Assembly: GCF_008831285.2 (NCBI RefSeq)
Contig: NC_045149.1
Span: forward strand, 21,095,035-21,159,034
DNA: 64,000 nucleotides
Source: Nymphaea colorata
Taxonomy: Eukaryota > Streptophyta > Magnoliopsida > Nymphaeales > Nymphaeaceae
Reading direction: 5' to 3'
The position numbers and the translations under genes were made by a program. The notes under the pieces were generated by a model, which did no database searches, was not told the DNA's origin, and saw only the letters and a program-made list of their open reading frames with translations. This document shows, in pieces, positions 25,288 through 38,400 of the stretch; the first letter of the stretch is position 1, and each line of letters opens with the position of its first letter.

Positions 25288-26184
25288 CTGGGAACCTCCT
25301 TCAGCTACTTGGGAGCGAAAAGAAGGGAGGAAAAGCAGAGACCAATGCAAAATACTCAACTGGAGAAAGCTGCAGAGCAGATTACTCTCCCTATCGGCGG
25401 CCGAAATGGAAGAAAACAAATTGCAAAATTTCCCAGGAAAAGAAAGAAAAGGGAAAATGGGTACCAAGGAAAGTGAGAAAATATAAGGTTTTCCGAAGGC
25501 TTCCGTCGATTTTAGGAGTTCCCCATGGAGTTCGGAGAACTTGGGGGACTGTAGGTTGCTGCAATGAAATGAGAGCCTATTGAAGCTCTAGATTGCGATA
25601 TTTTTGGTCCAGGAACTTTCAAAATTTCCTTTTCATTCCTTGCGTTATCATTTTCACAAAAAAAAAAAAAAGTCTGCTAGAATTTCTGAACCAAAATACG
25701 GCGGGGAAATATCTTCCGATCGAATCCGAAGCGGCAAAATGGACTGGACCAGACCAGAAGGCAAATGGGGTCAGAGTAGCTTATCCCAACGGGAAGAGTC
25801 GCTCTTACATTCTTTTTTAACTAGAAAGCTCTTGCTTGCCCGTATGGAAGGAAACTGGAAGAACTTGCCGTAACAAGTTCACAAGAAAACAAGATTAGTT
25901 CAATTCCCAAACAATATGAAGTGTGTATACGTAGAAAAATTGGGTATCTTATCTGCAAATTTTGACACATGAATGTCAAGTTCATGCATCAATCTATATT
26001 AAACACCTGAAATATTCAAGAAATGAGTCGAATTGAATGGGGATGTCAAAAATCGAGTGTACCATTTGTGATGTCTGATTTATTAGATGTTCATACATTC
26101 AAATTTGAATACGAATAAAGGCAAGCCTATGCTATATCATAATCCGATTTTTAAGTTGGCAATACAAATGTGATTCAAATTTAT
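25288..26184. other. 5' flank of the DUF760 gene
   Basis: It holds the presumed leader and promoter of the minus-strand DUF760 gene, then AT-rich DNA up to the edge of the duplicated block. No TATA box could be fixed with confidence and no other gene is visible. Confidence 0.4.
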
Positions 26185-26202
26185 ATGAGATTCAAATACG
26201 CT

Positions 26203-26204
<2 letters not shown>

Positions 26205-26278
<74 letters not shown>
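26205..26278. repeat. (TA)n microsatellite, 74 bp
   Basis: A pure TA run at the left edge of copy A. The matching run in copy B is only about 21 bp (56813-56833). Confidence 0.95.
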
Positions 26279-26280
<2 letters not shown>

Positions 26281-27296
26281 CATGGCACCCTCCATTTTTT
26301 AGTATTACAACTTTTTTCTTTATCGAATAAATTTGTTTTATTTTATTTTATTTTTATTGAATTCTTATTAAATATCCAAATTACTCAACGACCAGATAAA
26401 GAAAGTGGTAAAAGGTGTCATGAAAGAAAGCACTAAAAACCAAGAAAACTATGAGCATCACCATGAACCGGCCGACGAGTAAGATCAGATGACTTGATTA
26501 ATTTAGTTGAATTGGAATTCTCACATATTAGGAGTGAAACTAAGGTGTTTGGCGTCGCATTTTTCAAAGCGCATGCATTTGACATTTATCTTCTTCTCCC
26601 GACACCGTTTTGGCCATTTTGACTTCCAAACCAAAGGCTGGGCCCGGCCTTAAGGTGGCTTAATTTCTTCCTTGTTACTTCTTAATCAATTTCTTTGTTT
26701 GAAGGACCTGACTTACCTTGATGATTTTTTTTTTTTTTTTGCACAATGTTTTTTTGAAGAAGCTCTTTCACCTATTCGTTTACCTGAGTATGCATCCGGT
26801 TGCATGTGTCCGTAACTTTTCAGTGAGCAGGAGGTTTACAACTGACTGTCCAATAAAGAATGTCACTAATGGTTCTTTATTTTCTCTATTTTTAGGGTCC
26901 TAAGTAGTATCATCAATGACAACAACGTACTTTTTAACTTGGATACCACATCTCAGTCACTTAAGACACAGAAACATATTGCCCATGAAAATTGAACAAG
27001 AAACCATTCTTATGCCTCTAACCCAACTAGATACACTATGCCCCTTGATACAAGAGAATACTTAAGGTTATGGAAATGGCTTCGTACTCAAGAAGGTAGA
27101 CCCTATCTATCAAGATTTAAAATAAAATAAATAAGAAAAGAACTAATTTTTTAAGAAAATGATAAAATGGCTAGTTTTTCAAATGGCAAAAACACCCCTT
27201 ATAGTAAACTCTCAAATGAATCTTGGAGTGGGTCGACAGGAAAGCTAAGGTTTTAGGGCAAACTCAGTCCATTCAAGATTGGGAAAACCCTAAAGC

Positions 27297-27528
27297 TAGT
27301 GGCGGAGCCAAACATATTTGGCTGACGGACACTCACCATATATTCTCAGTGGCAGATCCATGTTATAGCTGGTGTGGGCAATTGCTCACATCATCCCATT
27401 AAATTTACATTATTTACATATACAAACTTCATTAATTTTTATTTTTTTTTATATATGAGTACCCCATAAAGTTTGACATTTAAACTTAGAGCGCCTCCCA
27501 ATTAAGAATTTCTGGCTCCACCACTACA
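27297..27528. mobile_element. MITE-like insertion with GTGGCGGAGCC ends
   Basis: The left end agtggcggagcc (about 27299) and the right end ggctccaccact (about 27513-27524) are near-perfect inverted repeats. The interior has cagtggcagatcca and gtgggcaattg words seen again at 39703. The same insertion is present in copy B at about 58030-58268, so it predates the duplication. Confidence 0.55.
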
Positions 27529-28929
27529 TGTATGTGAAGGGCATTTTATATGTAAATAAATAACAATTAGGGTTAATCAATATGTAAAGAGATTTTTATT
27601 GGATTGTGTGCATATCCACATGTGGCTCGGCTTATCAATAGGAACAAAGAAGTACACATCCCATATGCATGAAAGTCCCATTACATGTATGAAAGTGAGA
27701 GTTAAACTCTATGAGATCTAATATCCCGTTGTTTCGATAACTCAGCGGTAGGCTGTTAATTAATGGTCTTTTTTTTAAAAATAATAGTATTTAAAAACTT
27801 GGTAATTTTTTTGTAAATTTGAAACAACAAGAAAAATGGGTCTAGTCATAACGAGCGATCGAGCTATAAGTACAAAGTTAGAAGCGTTTTATTTATAATT
27901 GAAATAATTGGAATAACAACTTACATTGTTCTATTAATTTAGAGGTGCACCGAATAATTGTGCAAAAATAACAAAGATACTGAAAGTCATAATATTCCAC
28001 TTGGCGAACTCTATAAATTTATTGTCTTATATCAAATAAAAGTCAATCTTAGAGCCCTCAAAGCCACAATAATATTTGTCGTGTTCCTTACTTAGCCATC
28101 CTTAGTCACATCGAATCATAATTACAGAAAAGAATATGAAATAAAGTAATATATTGTCACAGAGGAGTGCAAAGAGACAATGTCATTTAGAATGTGCAAT
28201 GAGATGTGAAGATAAAACAAGTTTATATCATAATATATATATATTTTTATAAAGATATAGGAGATGATATGACTATAGATGGTTCAATAAGGATATACAG
28301 AGATAATTATCGTGCATGAAAAAAAAGCACTTAATATTTTGGCACATAATTAAATCGATCACATCTAGACAGAAACCTTTTTACACAAAAAAAAAACATC
28401 AAAGACAGTTTTTTTTAAGGTCCAAAATTGTTTTGGGACTTGAGTTGAGTTGAGGATCGCATACCTATCAACTAGAGTGTCGTGCATCAACCATTTGTAA
28501 TTCATAGTAATAGCGCGCCTACAAGAATCGACTTGAAAACTAGACTTTGAGTGGCTCGCTAATCCAACACACAAAGAGGTAAAAATGATAAAGAACATGA
28601 GTCTTAGGCTTTGCTAGCTACCACTAATTAATTATCAATCCCAAACAAAACAAAGTTTTAAAGTCCAACTCTACAGAAACACTAGCCATTTATTGCAGTT
28701 TGAATCCTATGCCCGAGCTGCTGCAATATATGCCTCTTGTCTTGTGACAAAGAAGCCAAAAATTTCCTCCAATTTTCGTATGACATCAGAGAAATCTTTC
28801 CTATCAAACGCTGTTCAAAACTTATTAATCACTCTAAAAATATTTACATAAAAAAGCAATTAGCCAAACCTCCTATTCAATTACTCGATCCTCTTTCCTA
28901 ATCAAAATGTGAGAAGAAGAAATATCACA

Positions 28930-29300
28930 GTGCCGTGAATATCGGGTCAAATCCAGACCCATATCCAGATAGCGCTCCGAAATCCGGGAATTCCAGTGGG
29001 TCCCACTCCTCCAACCGAAGGTAGGGAGTTTCGTGGGGTCCACACTGGGTTTGCGGGGACAGGTCTGACGTGTGGTGGGGCCCACGCTTGACCTGGTGGC
29101 CGGTTGATGTGAAAGGTCGGGGAGGGAAGGCCTTGCACGGGCACATCATTACCACATCATTGAACACCCCACTCCCTTGGGATTCCGATCGGGTCGGGTC
29201 AGACTTGTTTCGAGTTTTGAACAACGACAAGGCCCCCTCGGATCCAAATCCAGATTTTGATATCAAATCCAAGAGTTCATCATTAACGAGAACCCAAACC
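28930..29300. other. GC-rich segment of the duplicated block
   Basis: This patch is clearly richer in G and C than its surroundings and has open frames on both strands. The partner at 59580-59950 differs from it by insertions and deletions of about 10 and 19 bp, which are not multiples of three, so none of the frames looks protein-coding. It could be an old promoter or a transposon interior with ggatcc/aaatccaga words at both sides. Confidence 0.4.
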
Positions 29301-29354
29301 ACTTAATTGCATTTTTTTATTGAAGTAAAAAAAATTATGAACAAAGAGTAGACA

Positions 29355-29425
29355 CTCATGAGAATCGAACCGGTGACTTACCGGAGGACCGCTCTACACA
29401 CACCTCAATCAATTGTGCATGTTGC
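29355..29425 (-). repeat. tRNA-like (SINE head?) sequence, copy A
   Basis: On the minus strand it reads GTAGAGCGG, a short spacer, then CACCGGTTCGATTC, which resembles the D-arm end and the T-arm (B box) of a tRNA. The 5' part of a tRNA is not recognisable and no acceptor stem forms, so it is not a working tRNA gene. The partner lies at about 60035-60100. Confidence 0.35.
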
Positions 29426-32385
29426 TGATAAGCCAAAATGTCCTGCATAAATGGGCAGAACACAGTGCAATTGATCACAAGCAAGATCCCCAGAGTCTCA
29501 AGGCCTTAGGTCTTGCTGCCTATGCTACCTGCATCCTGCTCCACTGACATGCAACTAGAGTGGACAAGAACTGGTGCTCTCTGCTGACTACCAGCCAAAC
29601 TCTTTCTTTCAACTTTTCTACTCAACTGTTGCACCAGCTACTCCAGCTACTGCTTGATAACACTCATCAATCCTACTAATGGATAAGATGCCATGGCTGC
29701 CATCATTTAATCAGCTGAGACTCATTAACTCTTGACTGATATTCATTTATTTGTGCTCAAAGAAGCAAGTGCTTAGGAGGGTATAATTGCTTCAGCAGTT
29801 TCTAAACATATATAACCCATTCAGAACACAACCAAGTTCAGGAACTCCAGCATTCTTGCTGTGCTTAAACTAAGGAAATCATGATCTTGGTCGCATTTCA
29901 TGAAGTACACAATCATGTATGTTTCCTTTTCTTCCAACCTGCTATATAAACGTACCATACAGAAAACTGGGTCGTCCTTGAATCAGGGTGAACCTGTCTG
30001 TTCTGCATTTGTTCATATAAATGTAAACAAAAGGCTAACTTAAAAGCAGTACAACGATTTCTAAACTAACAGAAATAGAAAGAACAAAATTCAACTATTA
30101 AGAGTCCTACTTTTAGAGTATCTCTGCCCATACAGAACTGTACTGTAACAGTTATTTGCCATACATTCTTTATTTTCCATTTATTACCTTCTTCTTCAGT
30201 CTCCTTTGTCTCATTTAGTCATAACTTGCTTTTGTACCTCAAAAGAAACAGCGCGCTCAGGCCCAACTGTTCCAATTCCAAGCAAATAAAGAAGAGATTT
30301 TTGGGGAACAGGAGAAGACCACTAAAACTTTCAGGTTTCCCCAAGGAGTCTGCCAGTCTGCTCAGTGTTCTTGTTACTCGCTATGTGCATTCAAGCGACT
30401 GTTGTTCTGTCAACGGATCGTTACTGTGTGCCTCGTTTGAACTATTGAAAAGGCAACCTTGGGAAGACTAGAGAAGCAGCACTCATGAATCAATAATTGA
30501 GGCAAGCACGTGTGGTCTAAGCTACAGCCCCACTCAAACCGGCATGCAGATGTTACTGTTCACATGGAATGATACTCAAATTGGGTGCATAAATGGCAGA
30601 CTGCCCACATTTTCTTGTCCATGATTTTATCTCAAGAAAACTGCAACAGGTGAAAATACAAGTAGTTTCAACTAGTTGCTAAGTTGCTGATGAACTATGA
30701 CAGTTTTTCATTTAGTTGTCTTTATAGAAATTACAAGTAGTTTCAACTAGTTACCAAGTTTCTCAACTATAACAGCCTTTCATTTGGTTATCATTAGAGA
30801 AATTACGGGCAGTTTCAACTAGTAATTGCTAAGTTGCTCAACTATAACAGTCTGCCTTTAATTTGGTCGTCTTTATTATCCCACCCGTGCAGTACTCACA
30901 TTTTGCCTAAGTTGTTGGGCAGTACAACTAGATGGTAACTCGATTGGGTTACCATCCTTGATCCTAGTGCTTATACTCGCTTTCAGCTTGTTGGCTCTTT
31001 CATTTGACTAACTTCGCGCGAGTTGGAGGCTAACAATCTACTCAAAAAAGGTGAAAGATTGCCCATTCCTCCTCCCTTTGGGGCCTTAGGCATGTTAGGA
31101 CTTTGGTGTGGTAGAGTGTTGTGATCACACCTTTTATAGTATATGAGAGTAGCACCCACAAGAATTGAGCAGGCGATTGACCTTCTGCGTTCTCGCCTAT
31201 CTGACCATTTATGCTATGCCCCTTAGGTCATTCACATGACTAATTTGTTGACAATCCTTTTCTACAGAACTACATTATTTCTCAAGTTATAACACAAGGA
31301 AAATACATGAGGGACAGGTGACTTGATTATACTCATGGTGGTGCAAAACGCTAGTCAGTATCCCTGCTTTTTCTCAGACTTGCAAAGAGGATGACACTAG
31401 TGGCATTTGAACTTTGACTAGAATAGTAAAAACCCAACCAATCTCTTTCAAGAAAGAAAGGGAAAGAAGAAAGTGTGTACCTATTTTGAAAAACACATGT
31501 TTATGCACTGTTGTAGTTGCTAATTATCTCTTATAAATGGATTATAGCACTGCTTACTTAGGATGATGTTCAAAATGTTCACTTGAATCCATCTTATCTT
31601 CAAGATTTTTCAATGATAGAAAAAAAAAAAAAACAAATGCCTACTGGCACTTCTGCAACTATGTATAACTCCATTTAATGAAGGCCCTTCAAATCCCAAT
31701 CTACATTTGCAGATGCAGCATTTAATTTTTATGCGGGAAATCTAGTTGTTACATCTATCGTGGGGAATTAATCCACTTCGGCAGTTTCTGCTTATAACAA
31801 ATGAGTTTTTGAATCAATATGAACTTAAGAAGGAATTGGATAAGATTACTGTGTACTTGAAACAAATATATTAATGTTCAAAACATCATGTTCTTCTTTC
31901 AGGAAGCATAATACGATTATGGATCTCGTTTCTACATCAACAATCAAATATTGGACATAAGGACACCATATTTATTGGATAAAAAAAGCATGGCATCCCT
32001 GAAACATGTTTTAAGAACATCGAGAACACAATCTTTTTCTTATCAAACACTTTCTAAAAGATTTCAAAGACATAATCCTGTCTTCCCTTTTACTTTGCAT
32101 ACAACGGATGCGTCACTTTTAATTCTTATAAGCCAGAAGCATAATTATAACAAGAAATCGAAAATATGTATCTTTTTCTTAACCTAAAAAGAATATTCTT
32201 GTGACCATTGGTCTGCTTATGCCCCCATAATTGATAGAGGAAGTGGAGACAGTGTCCTTCATTTTTTTTTTAAAGGGTGAGAGGTTTTCCATCGCCTTAA
32301 GAGAGGCTATTGTCCTCTCCCTATGCCCACCATCCCCAACGTTTAGAGAACTTGCTCAATAACCTATTACAGTATAGAGGAAGAG

Positions 32386-35076
32386 CCTACTAGGACGTGA
32401 CAACGACCACTCCAAGATTTATACCCTTTATTAACACTCTGATACGTGGATTGGTTAGAAGCCATATGGTATTCTTTTATGTTGTTTGGGATTTTTTCTT
32501 TTCTCCTTCCAAAAATGCTTGGTAAGATGTAGCATATATAATTTTTTCATTATATGACTTGATGTGCAATTCAATGTCTGTTTTCTTTTCGTACCGTCTT
32601 TGATGCAAAACCCTCAGGCCATACTCATATGTCTTTAAACTTCTGATTTACTTCTCAGCTGTTGTGTTTGTCATGTTTGTGCCCTAAAGAAACAACACAT
32701 TGTGACCACGGGATTCAAACCTCAAACACTTTAAATGTCAGCCACCTTGTCACTAGATTTCACTGCAACCCTTGACACTATGGTATCTAAGAGATCACTT
32801 CATGCCATGTACTATATGTTTTGACATTTTTTATTTTCTTTTCCCTTTATGAAAAGGCTTCATACAATGTAGCATAAATAGTTCTTCCAATGTTGCCACA
32901 ACTACTGTTTCTTTTTATTTAGAAAAAACTTAAAAAATATTATTTTAAGTTGGCATTTGTCTACCTTAGACATCTAATGGGGACCCCAGAAAGTGAGGCA
33001 GATTCATGGACACATAGTTCTATTGTTCCATTAATTGGTTATAATTTTTGAGGCAGATTCATAAAATACTGATAGTGTTTCATAAAATACTGATAGTGTG
33101 TTCTAACTGCCAAACGATCCCTAAAAGGTCAAAATAGACTGCTACACCCTAGGTTCAATCAAATCGACACAGTAACTTCCTTAAATCCTACTGCAAAAAT
33201 GGAACGGATCTTTTATGTCAATATTGACGCCTCTATAGACAAGTCAAGCACCAAATTTGGATCTTACCTGGGCTACCAAATACGCTCAAGGTCCAAGTAT
33301 CAATTAAGCCCTACTCCTTTGCGTGGGTAATATGTCAAATATTGGTTTCATAAGTATGTTGTTCTGGTCCAAAATAAAAATTTCCTGAAGGAGGCCTAGC
33401 ATAGCAGGCGGGTTTGAGACTTAAGCAAACGACACATTCTTACTTTAATTCATAGATGTTTATGCAACAATCAAATTAAAAGATGTATCATAGAATTTCA
33501 AACAGTACTGTACCTACCTTCAAGGTAGGTAGGAAGGGGGTGGCTTTGCCTCTCATATACCACCAGGTCCAAACATAAATAGTTAAATACTTCTACAAAC
33601 AACAACCAATTTAGCTCGACTGTCAATCAACAGCCAAAATATCTTAAAAGAACTTATTGTCCAATACCTTGTATAATCTTTCTAAGCTATATTAAATAAT
33701 ATTATCATAACTACAGTTAGATATCAGGAAAACACCTATAAGAGTAGAAGGGGCAATCTGCAAGTTTCGCCCCAATTAGCATTCGAGGAACAATCTCAAC
33801 CAACAAAAGGACTACTTAATTTAAGGATCTGACTTCACGAATTTCCCCTACATGCTCTTATTTCCTAAACTTTCGGGCACTGGGGAGGACCGCAAGACCA
33901 CCTTTAACATCTTTTACGTAAATGGAGAAAAAAAAATCGATCGTTGACACTTTCCACAGCCAACCAAATGCTAGGAAACAACCAATCTTTGAAAAAGTAA
34001 AACGGCACATCGACAGATGTAGCCCTAATTTTTTTTCATTGAAAGGAACAAAAAATCTAAAGTGAAAAAGCTCAGATCACCGGGATGGAGAAGGTGGCAG
34101 AACGATCGACTTTGCTTAACCATAAAAGTAGGCAATCAAAGCAAACCACCAAACCAGAGGAAAAAGCATGGTGATGACGGCCAAAAGGCAGGAAAACCAA
34201 TTCACGAAAATGCAAAGAAATGGAGAAGGAAGGAGTTAATAATAGAAAATCAAAACAAAAAAAAGCAAACGACTATGAATCCATTCGAGAGATCGGAGAT
34301 TGGTGAAAGTGTTTCATTCAAGGTATCAGAAACACGGATCACTAAGAACCTCATCATCTCCCTCCAATGTTCCATTCGTGTAGCTGAAGAGAAAACAAAT
34401 CGAGAAACTCAAAATGTGAAAATATCATAAATTCATCAATATAAAAGAAAAAAGAGAAGAATGCCCACATTCTAAAAAAAGATGATGGACAGAAGAAATG
34501 TCATCAGACTTAAACACGATCAGAATCATCCTTGATCGTATTGCACAGCATTTCCTCAGCACCTGAACACCTTTTCCTCATACAACTTCTCGCTGTGTAT
34601 ATGTGTGCGTGAGGGAGAGAGAGTTGCTTACTTACAAGAAGTTTTGATCAAAGAAAGGGATTTGATGGACATTTCTACTCTTACTGAAAGCAAGTGAGTC
34701 CACCACCTGGTCAGGATCCAGAAAGCAGTTAAAATATAAACTCAAATCGGAACACCACGTGACGGCCATCCATGGCTGCCTATTAACTTGATTAATTCTT
34801 TCATTTCTTCCCATAAGTGAATTTCTAGGCATCACTGTCAGTCAAAGCTTCTCTGAGTTCTGCAGCTTCATTACACCCGTCACAACCACATCAGATGTTT
34901 GGCAGTACAACAGAAGCTCCAGATATCTCTTGGCTCTACCGCACGAAGACTGTTCTGTAGAATCACCTAATCCTAACCACCCTGCAGCAGGCAAGACCCT
35001 GCAATATTGGGAAACATGCGAAAGGGATCTCAAGTTTTGGGGCGTTTTTCAAGGACAAGACGCAGACCGTGCTCAT
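32386..35076. other. Intergenic, nothing recognised
   Basis: Open frames at 34062-34430 (+), 34632-34835 (-) and 34842-35033 (-) show no domain I know. A tandem of ataaaatactgatagtgt lies near 33061-33100. The block near 33000-33120 has gcagattcataaaa words also seen near 17910, perhaps one decayed MITE family. Confidence 0.4.
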
Positions 35077-35215
35077 GAAAATGAAAATTTCCTTTCAAAT
35101 TACAATTGGTAGCTTTTGCCGTATGAACTGCTAATGTTGCGTGGACTCCAGTCCACATTAGCAGTTCATACGGCAAAAGCTACCAATGTAACTGGAAGGG
35201 ACATTTTCATTTTTC
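35077..35215. repeat. Long inverted repeat, predicted hairpin
   Basis: Arms of about 65-70 bases face each other around a two-base centre at 35148-35149. The inner part is strong: 35105-35135 pairs almost perfectly with 35157-35187, and gtggact (35141-35147) with agtccac (35150-35156), with one 5-base bulge. The outer 30 bases pair imperfectly (gaaaatgaaaat on the left against attttcatttttc on the right). It lies 256 bases past the PES stop codon, possibly within or just beyond its 3' UTR. It could be a young miRNA-type hairpin, a foldback element or an artefact. Confidence 0.8.
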
Positions 35216-35470
35216 GAACCCACTTTTTGCCTAATAATTTAAAAGAACCAAAAAAGAAAAAGAAAAAAAGAAAAGATCATACGCAAAATTGATTATTAGG
35301 TGATAGTGTTTGCAAAAATTGTCATTATAAGCTTGATATAAACTTCAGCTAACCTGAAAAACAAAAATGGTTAGCTAAAATATAACAATGTGGTTTAGCG
35401 ACAGGGCAATATTGAAAAAAATCTGAGAGATCCTCATATTTGAGAGAGAGAGAGAGATTAGGGAGGCATC

Positions 35471-38400
35471 TCATTCCTTCTTCTTTGCTTCCTTTGCTTT
35501 TCTTTTCCGCTCTTCATAAAGACCAATCTTAGCCTGCTTCCTCTGCTTACCAATCTACAATTAAATCAACAAATTTAATGAGCACAAGCAGGTTTCACTT
35601 CTTCCAAGTCAAGATAACAGGTGCACAAATCCACAAAAAAAAGAGGCTAGCATAACAAAAAACAAACCAGAACAGTTCATACTAAAATTTCCTAGAACTT
35701 GTAACAAGAATACCTTCATGGCCTCAAGAAGCTTCCGCTTCTTACGAGGCATCATAACCTCTTCCAAGTTGTTTGCAGTCTCAACCACTGGTTGAGAAGT
35801 TGACGGTTCTGGTTGATTAGCTTCAGAAGTTGAGGGTTCCTGTTGGTTAGCTTCAGTAGCATCGTTCTGTGAAGTTTCTGCTTTCTTTTTTGCTAAATAG
35901 GCAGAGTAGGTGATGCCTTGAAGTTCCATTTTCAATTCATCCAGGTACTGCTTCTCAAGCTTTCCCAACTAAAAAGATGAGTGAATTTTCAGTAATATGA
36001 TGGAAGTTTTACACTAACCCATACAATACAATCCCAGACAACAACAAAAAAAAAGAAAAAAAGAGGAAATACACAAACAGGGGCTTGGTTCTATGATTTT
36101 ACCTCCTCTTTCTTTTTGGCAGCTTCATTAGCTTCGTTCCTCTCTGCAACACCTTCCATAAGTAGACTTTGCGGATCATAGTCATCAGTGCCTGGCATTG
36201 GTAGGACTTGCTTTTTAGCAGCAGCTTGCAACTGTTTGAGGACCTGGGCATACTCAGGTACGTAACCTTCGGCTTCATTATCAACAAAAGGTGATAAATG
36301 GGGAGGAGCTACCCTGTATCACAGTCAAAATCAGAAAGAGAACTACAAACATCTAAAAAAAAAGTTGACTAGAAAATGTTATGCCACAATTTCTTGACGT
36401 GAGAGAGAAAGAATAGGTGCCCAAGCTATATTCCAGAGATGGGTCTGGGAAAAGAACCAAGCTCAGGATGGGCAAAAAAATAGAGAAAACGATAGGATAA
36501 GAAGCCGGCTATACCAAGTTTAAATAACAAACAAGCAAATGAACATTGAAAACAAACAGATCCTGAGTTCAACAGCATAAAACTCAGTTAGTCTCCGCCC
36601 AGTAGTTTTGAAAGTTTGAAGACCATGAAAATAAGCATTCCAATAAAATCAAACTGATGCCAAGTAGCTGAATCATTTTCATTATTAGGGAAAACTAAAA
36701 GAACATACAAGTTTGCCATTTATTTTAGATTGCATAGCAAATGATAGCTAAAAGCAGTAGCAGCAGTTTAAAATTCAGTAACAGGACATCGACAAAATTT
36801 TCTAGCATATATTGTGAAGCACATCTAGGATGGTCCTGCTGCTACATCATATTTCAAATTTGCAAGTTGCAAGCAAGTACCTTCCCACCAAATAGCCTTC
36901 AGTTGGTAAAATAATCCGAGTGTTTACACAGTCATACACCCACTGTGGCTGGACATATTCTCTAGAAAGGAACATGTGGTGCTGGGTCGGTCTATCAACT
37001 ATCTGCAATTAGGTGCCAAAAAGTTGCATAAAACCCTGTGTAGGATCCATAAAAGCAAAAATAAAAGCTCCATGCAGATACACAAATATTTTAAAAATTA
37101 AAGTGAGCCATTAAAAGAAGGTTTACAACACAAACTGCAAAAATACCCAGTGCAATATCAGAAGAACTAACACTGGATGATTTTTGGTTGTTAAAACGAG
37201 CAACCCAGTCAAAGCTGCCTAGTTTGAGAGGACCTAGTTTTCCCTTTCCGCATTTTTATGTGTTAAAACATGAAACTACAAGTCATTTTCATTGTTCCTA
37301 ATTACAGGGAAATTCTTCAGTTGTAAAAATTTGGTATTGCAATGTTGAAGGATAACTTTCTTTTTAAGGGCCCTTGAAGAAGCATGCCAATTATGTCTTT
37401 GACAACTAAGATAAAGCCATGGTCATATTACAAGCTCACTAATATGGATTACTGCATTAAATAAATACCTGATGGGTGATGCTCTCATCAGCTTCATTAA
37501 AAGGAGAAGCTTCACCTTCCCATGAAACCACACCACCGAAAGCTGGAATTATAAAAAGCAAGGACTCTTTAGGTACCTAAACATTTGAAACATATAAGTT
37601 AGCAGCATGGAATTATAATTTGGCAACAAAGGATTTCATCAACAAAAAACAAAACTAAATTAGTATGGAGTGCAACCTTGCAAAAATCATGAAGTACTAC
37701 GAGAATTTACTTAACAAGATAATGATGAGCACAAATAATCAAATCCAAACAGATTTACCAACCTCACGACTTAGAAAAAATCTTAGATTCTTGAAGAGTG
37801 TTTTGCACTCTTTTCTATCCATATCATCATCTTCATCCTCATCAGTAAGATCCTGTATGAGATGTGAGAAGGATCCAGTTCCATTTCTAGGAAGCTGATT
37901 TTGGAGTAAGGCCAACCTTTGCTCAGAGTCACTAGCTTCCAGTTGCTTTTCAGATGCCTCAGATTGCTCTGGGGCCGAAGAAACAGCGGATTCAATTTGA
38001 TTTTGGGTTGCCATTCTTGAACTAGCAGAGACATACCTTGACAATGCATAAAGCTCTATAATACATTGTCAAGAAAGTGAGTGTAAATGAATAGATTACC
38101 TCAAAAGGGGGTTAAGCAAAGGAAAGAGCCATAAACTTCCTTATAGTTACAAACAATTAATTGAATGGATAAACATGATTGAAGAAATTGTGTACCTTCA
38201 GCTAAAGCTTCCAGTTGTGGATCAAGAATTGGTGGATACTTTACATTTATGGAATGATAAAGTTTGAAATTGACAAATCCCAGAAGTGTCTGCAAAAAAA
38301 AAAGGAAAAAACAGTATTGGTTTAGCCGACTGGTGCATGCACATAATTCAGTTCAATGATTCTTTCCAACAGTAATAAGAGGGTAAAAAGAATGAGTATA

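Larger units (their letters stand above)
26185..32385 (+). repeat. Copy A of a 6-kb direct segmental duplication
   Basis: Nearly every stretch from ATGAGATTCAAATA at 26185 to cctattacagta near 32375 has a partner in the same order and orientation at 56789-63217. By eye about nine bases in ten match. It contains no protein frame that I recognise. Identifiable pieces are an AT microsatellite at the left edge, a GGGCAATTG repeat-family member, a GC-rich segment (28930-29300) and a tRNA-like stretch near 29360-29420. Copy A lacks about 290 bp present in B at 57677-57965 and about 490 bp at 62533-63024, and has about 400 bp of its own near 31120-31520. Confidence 0.9.

Noticed and set aside
25288-25467. 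N-terminal extension of the DUF760 frame on the minus strand
   Set aside because: The frame is open, but the hydrophobic and cysteine-containing extension has no family support that I can recall. It is kept as an alternative start only.
26170-26436. Open frame with an Ile-Tyr run
   Set aside because: It is a translation of the TA microsatellite at 26205-26278.
28925-29302. Minus-strand open frame of 125 codons in the GC-rich segment
   Set aside because: The partner copy differs by insertions and deletions that are not multiples of three, so the frame is not kept. The open frame follows from high GC content.
30226-30471. Open frame of about 81 codons kept in both copies of the block (partner 60892-61134)
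   Set aside because: It starts at TTG, not ATG. All eight base differences that I counted between the copies change the amino acid and none is silent, so there is no sign of selection on a protein, despite one in-frame 3-base deletion.
34062-34430. Plus-strand frame of 122 codons rich in Lys and Asn
   Set aside because: The composition is that of A-rich non-coding DNA and no motif is recognised.
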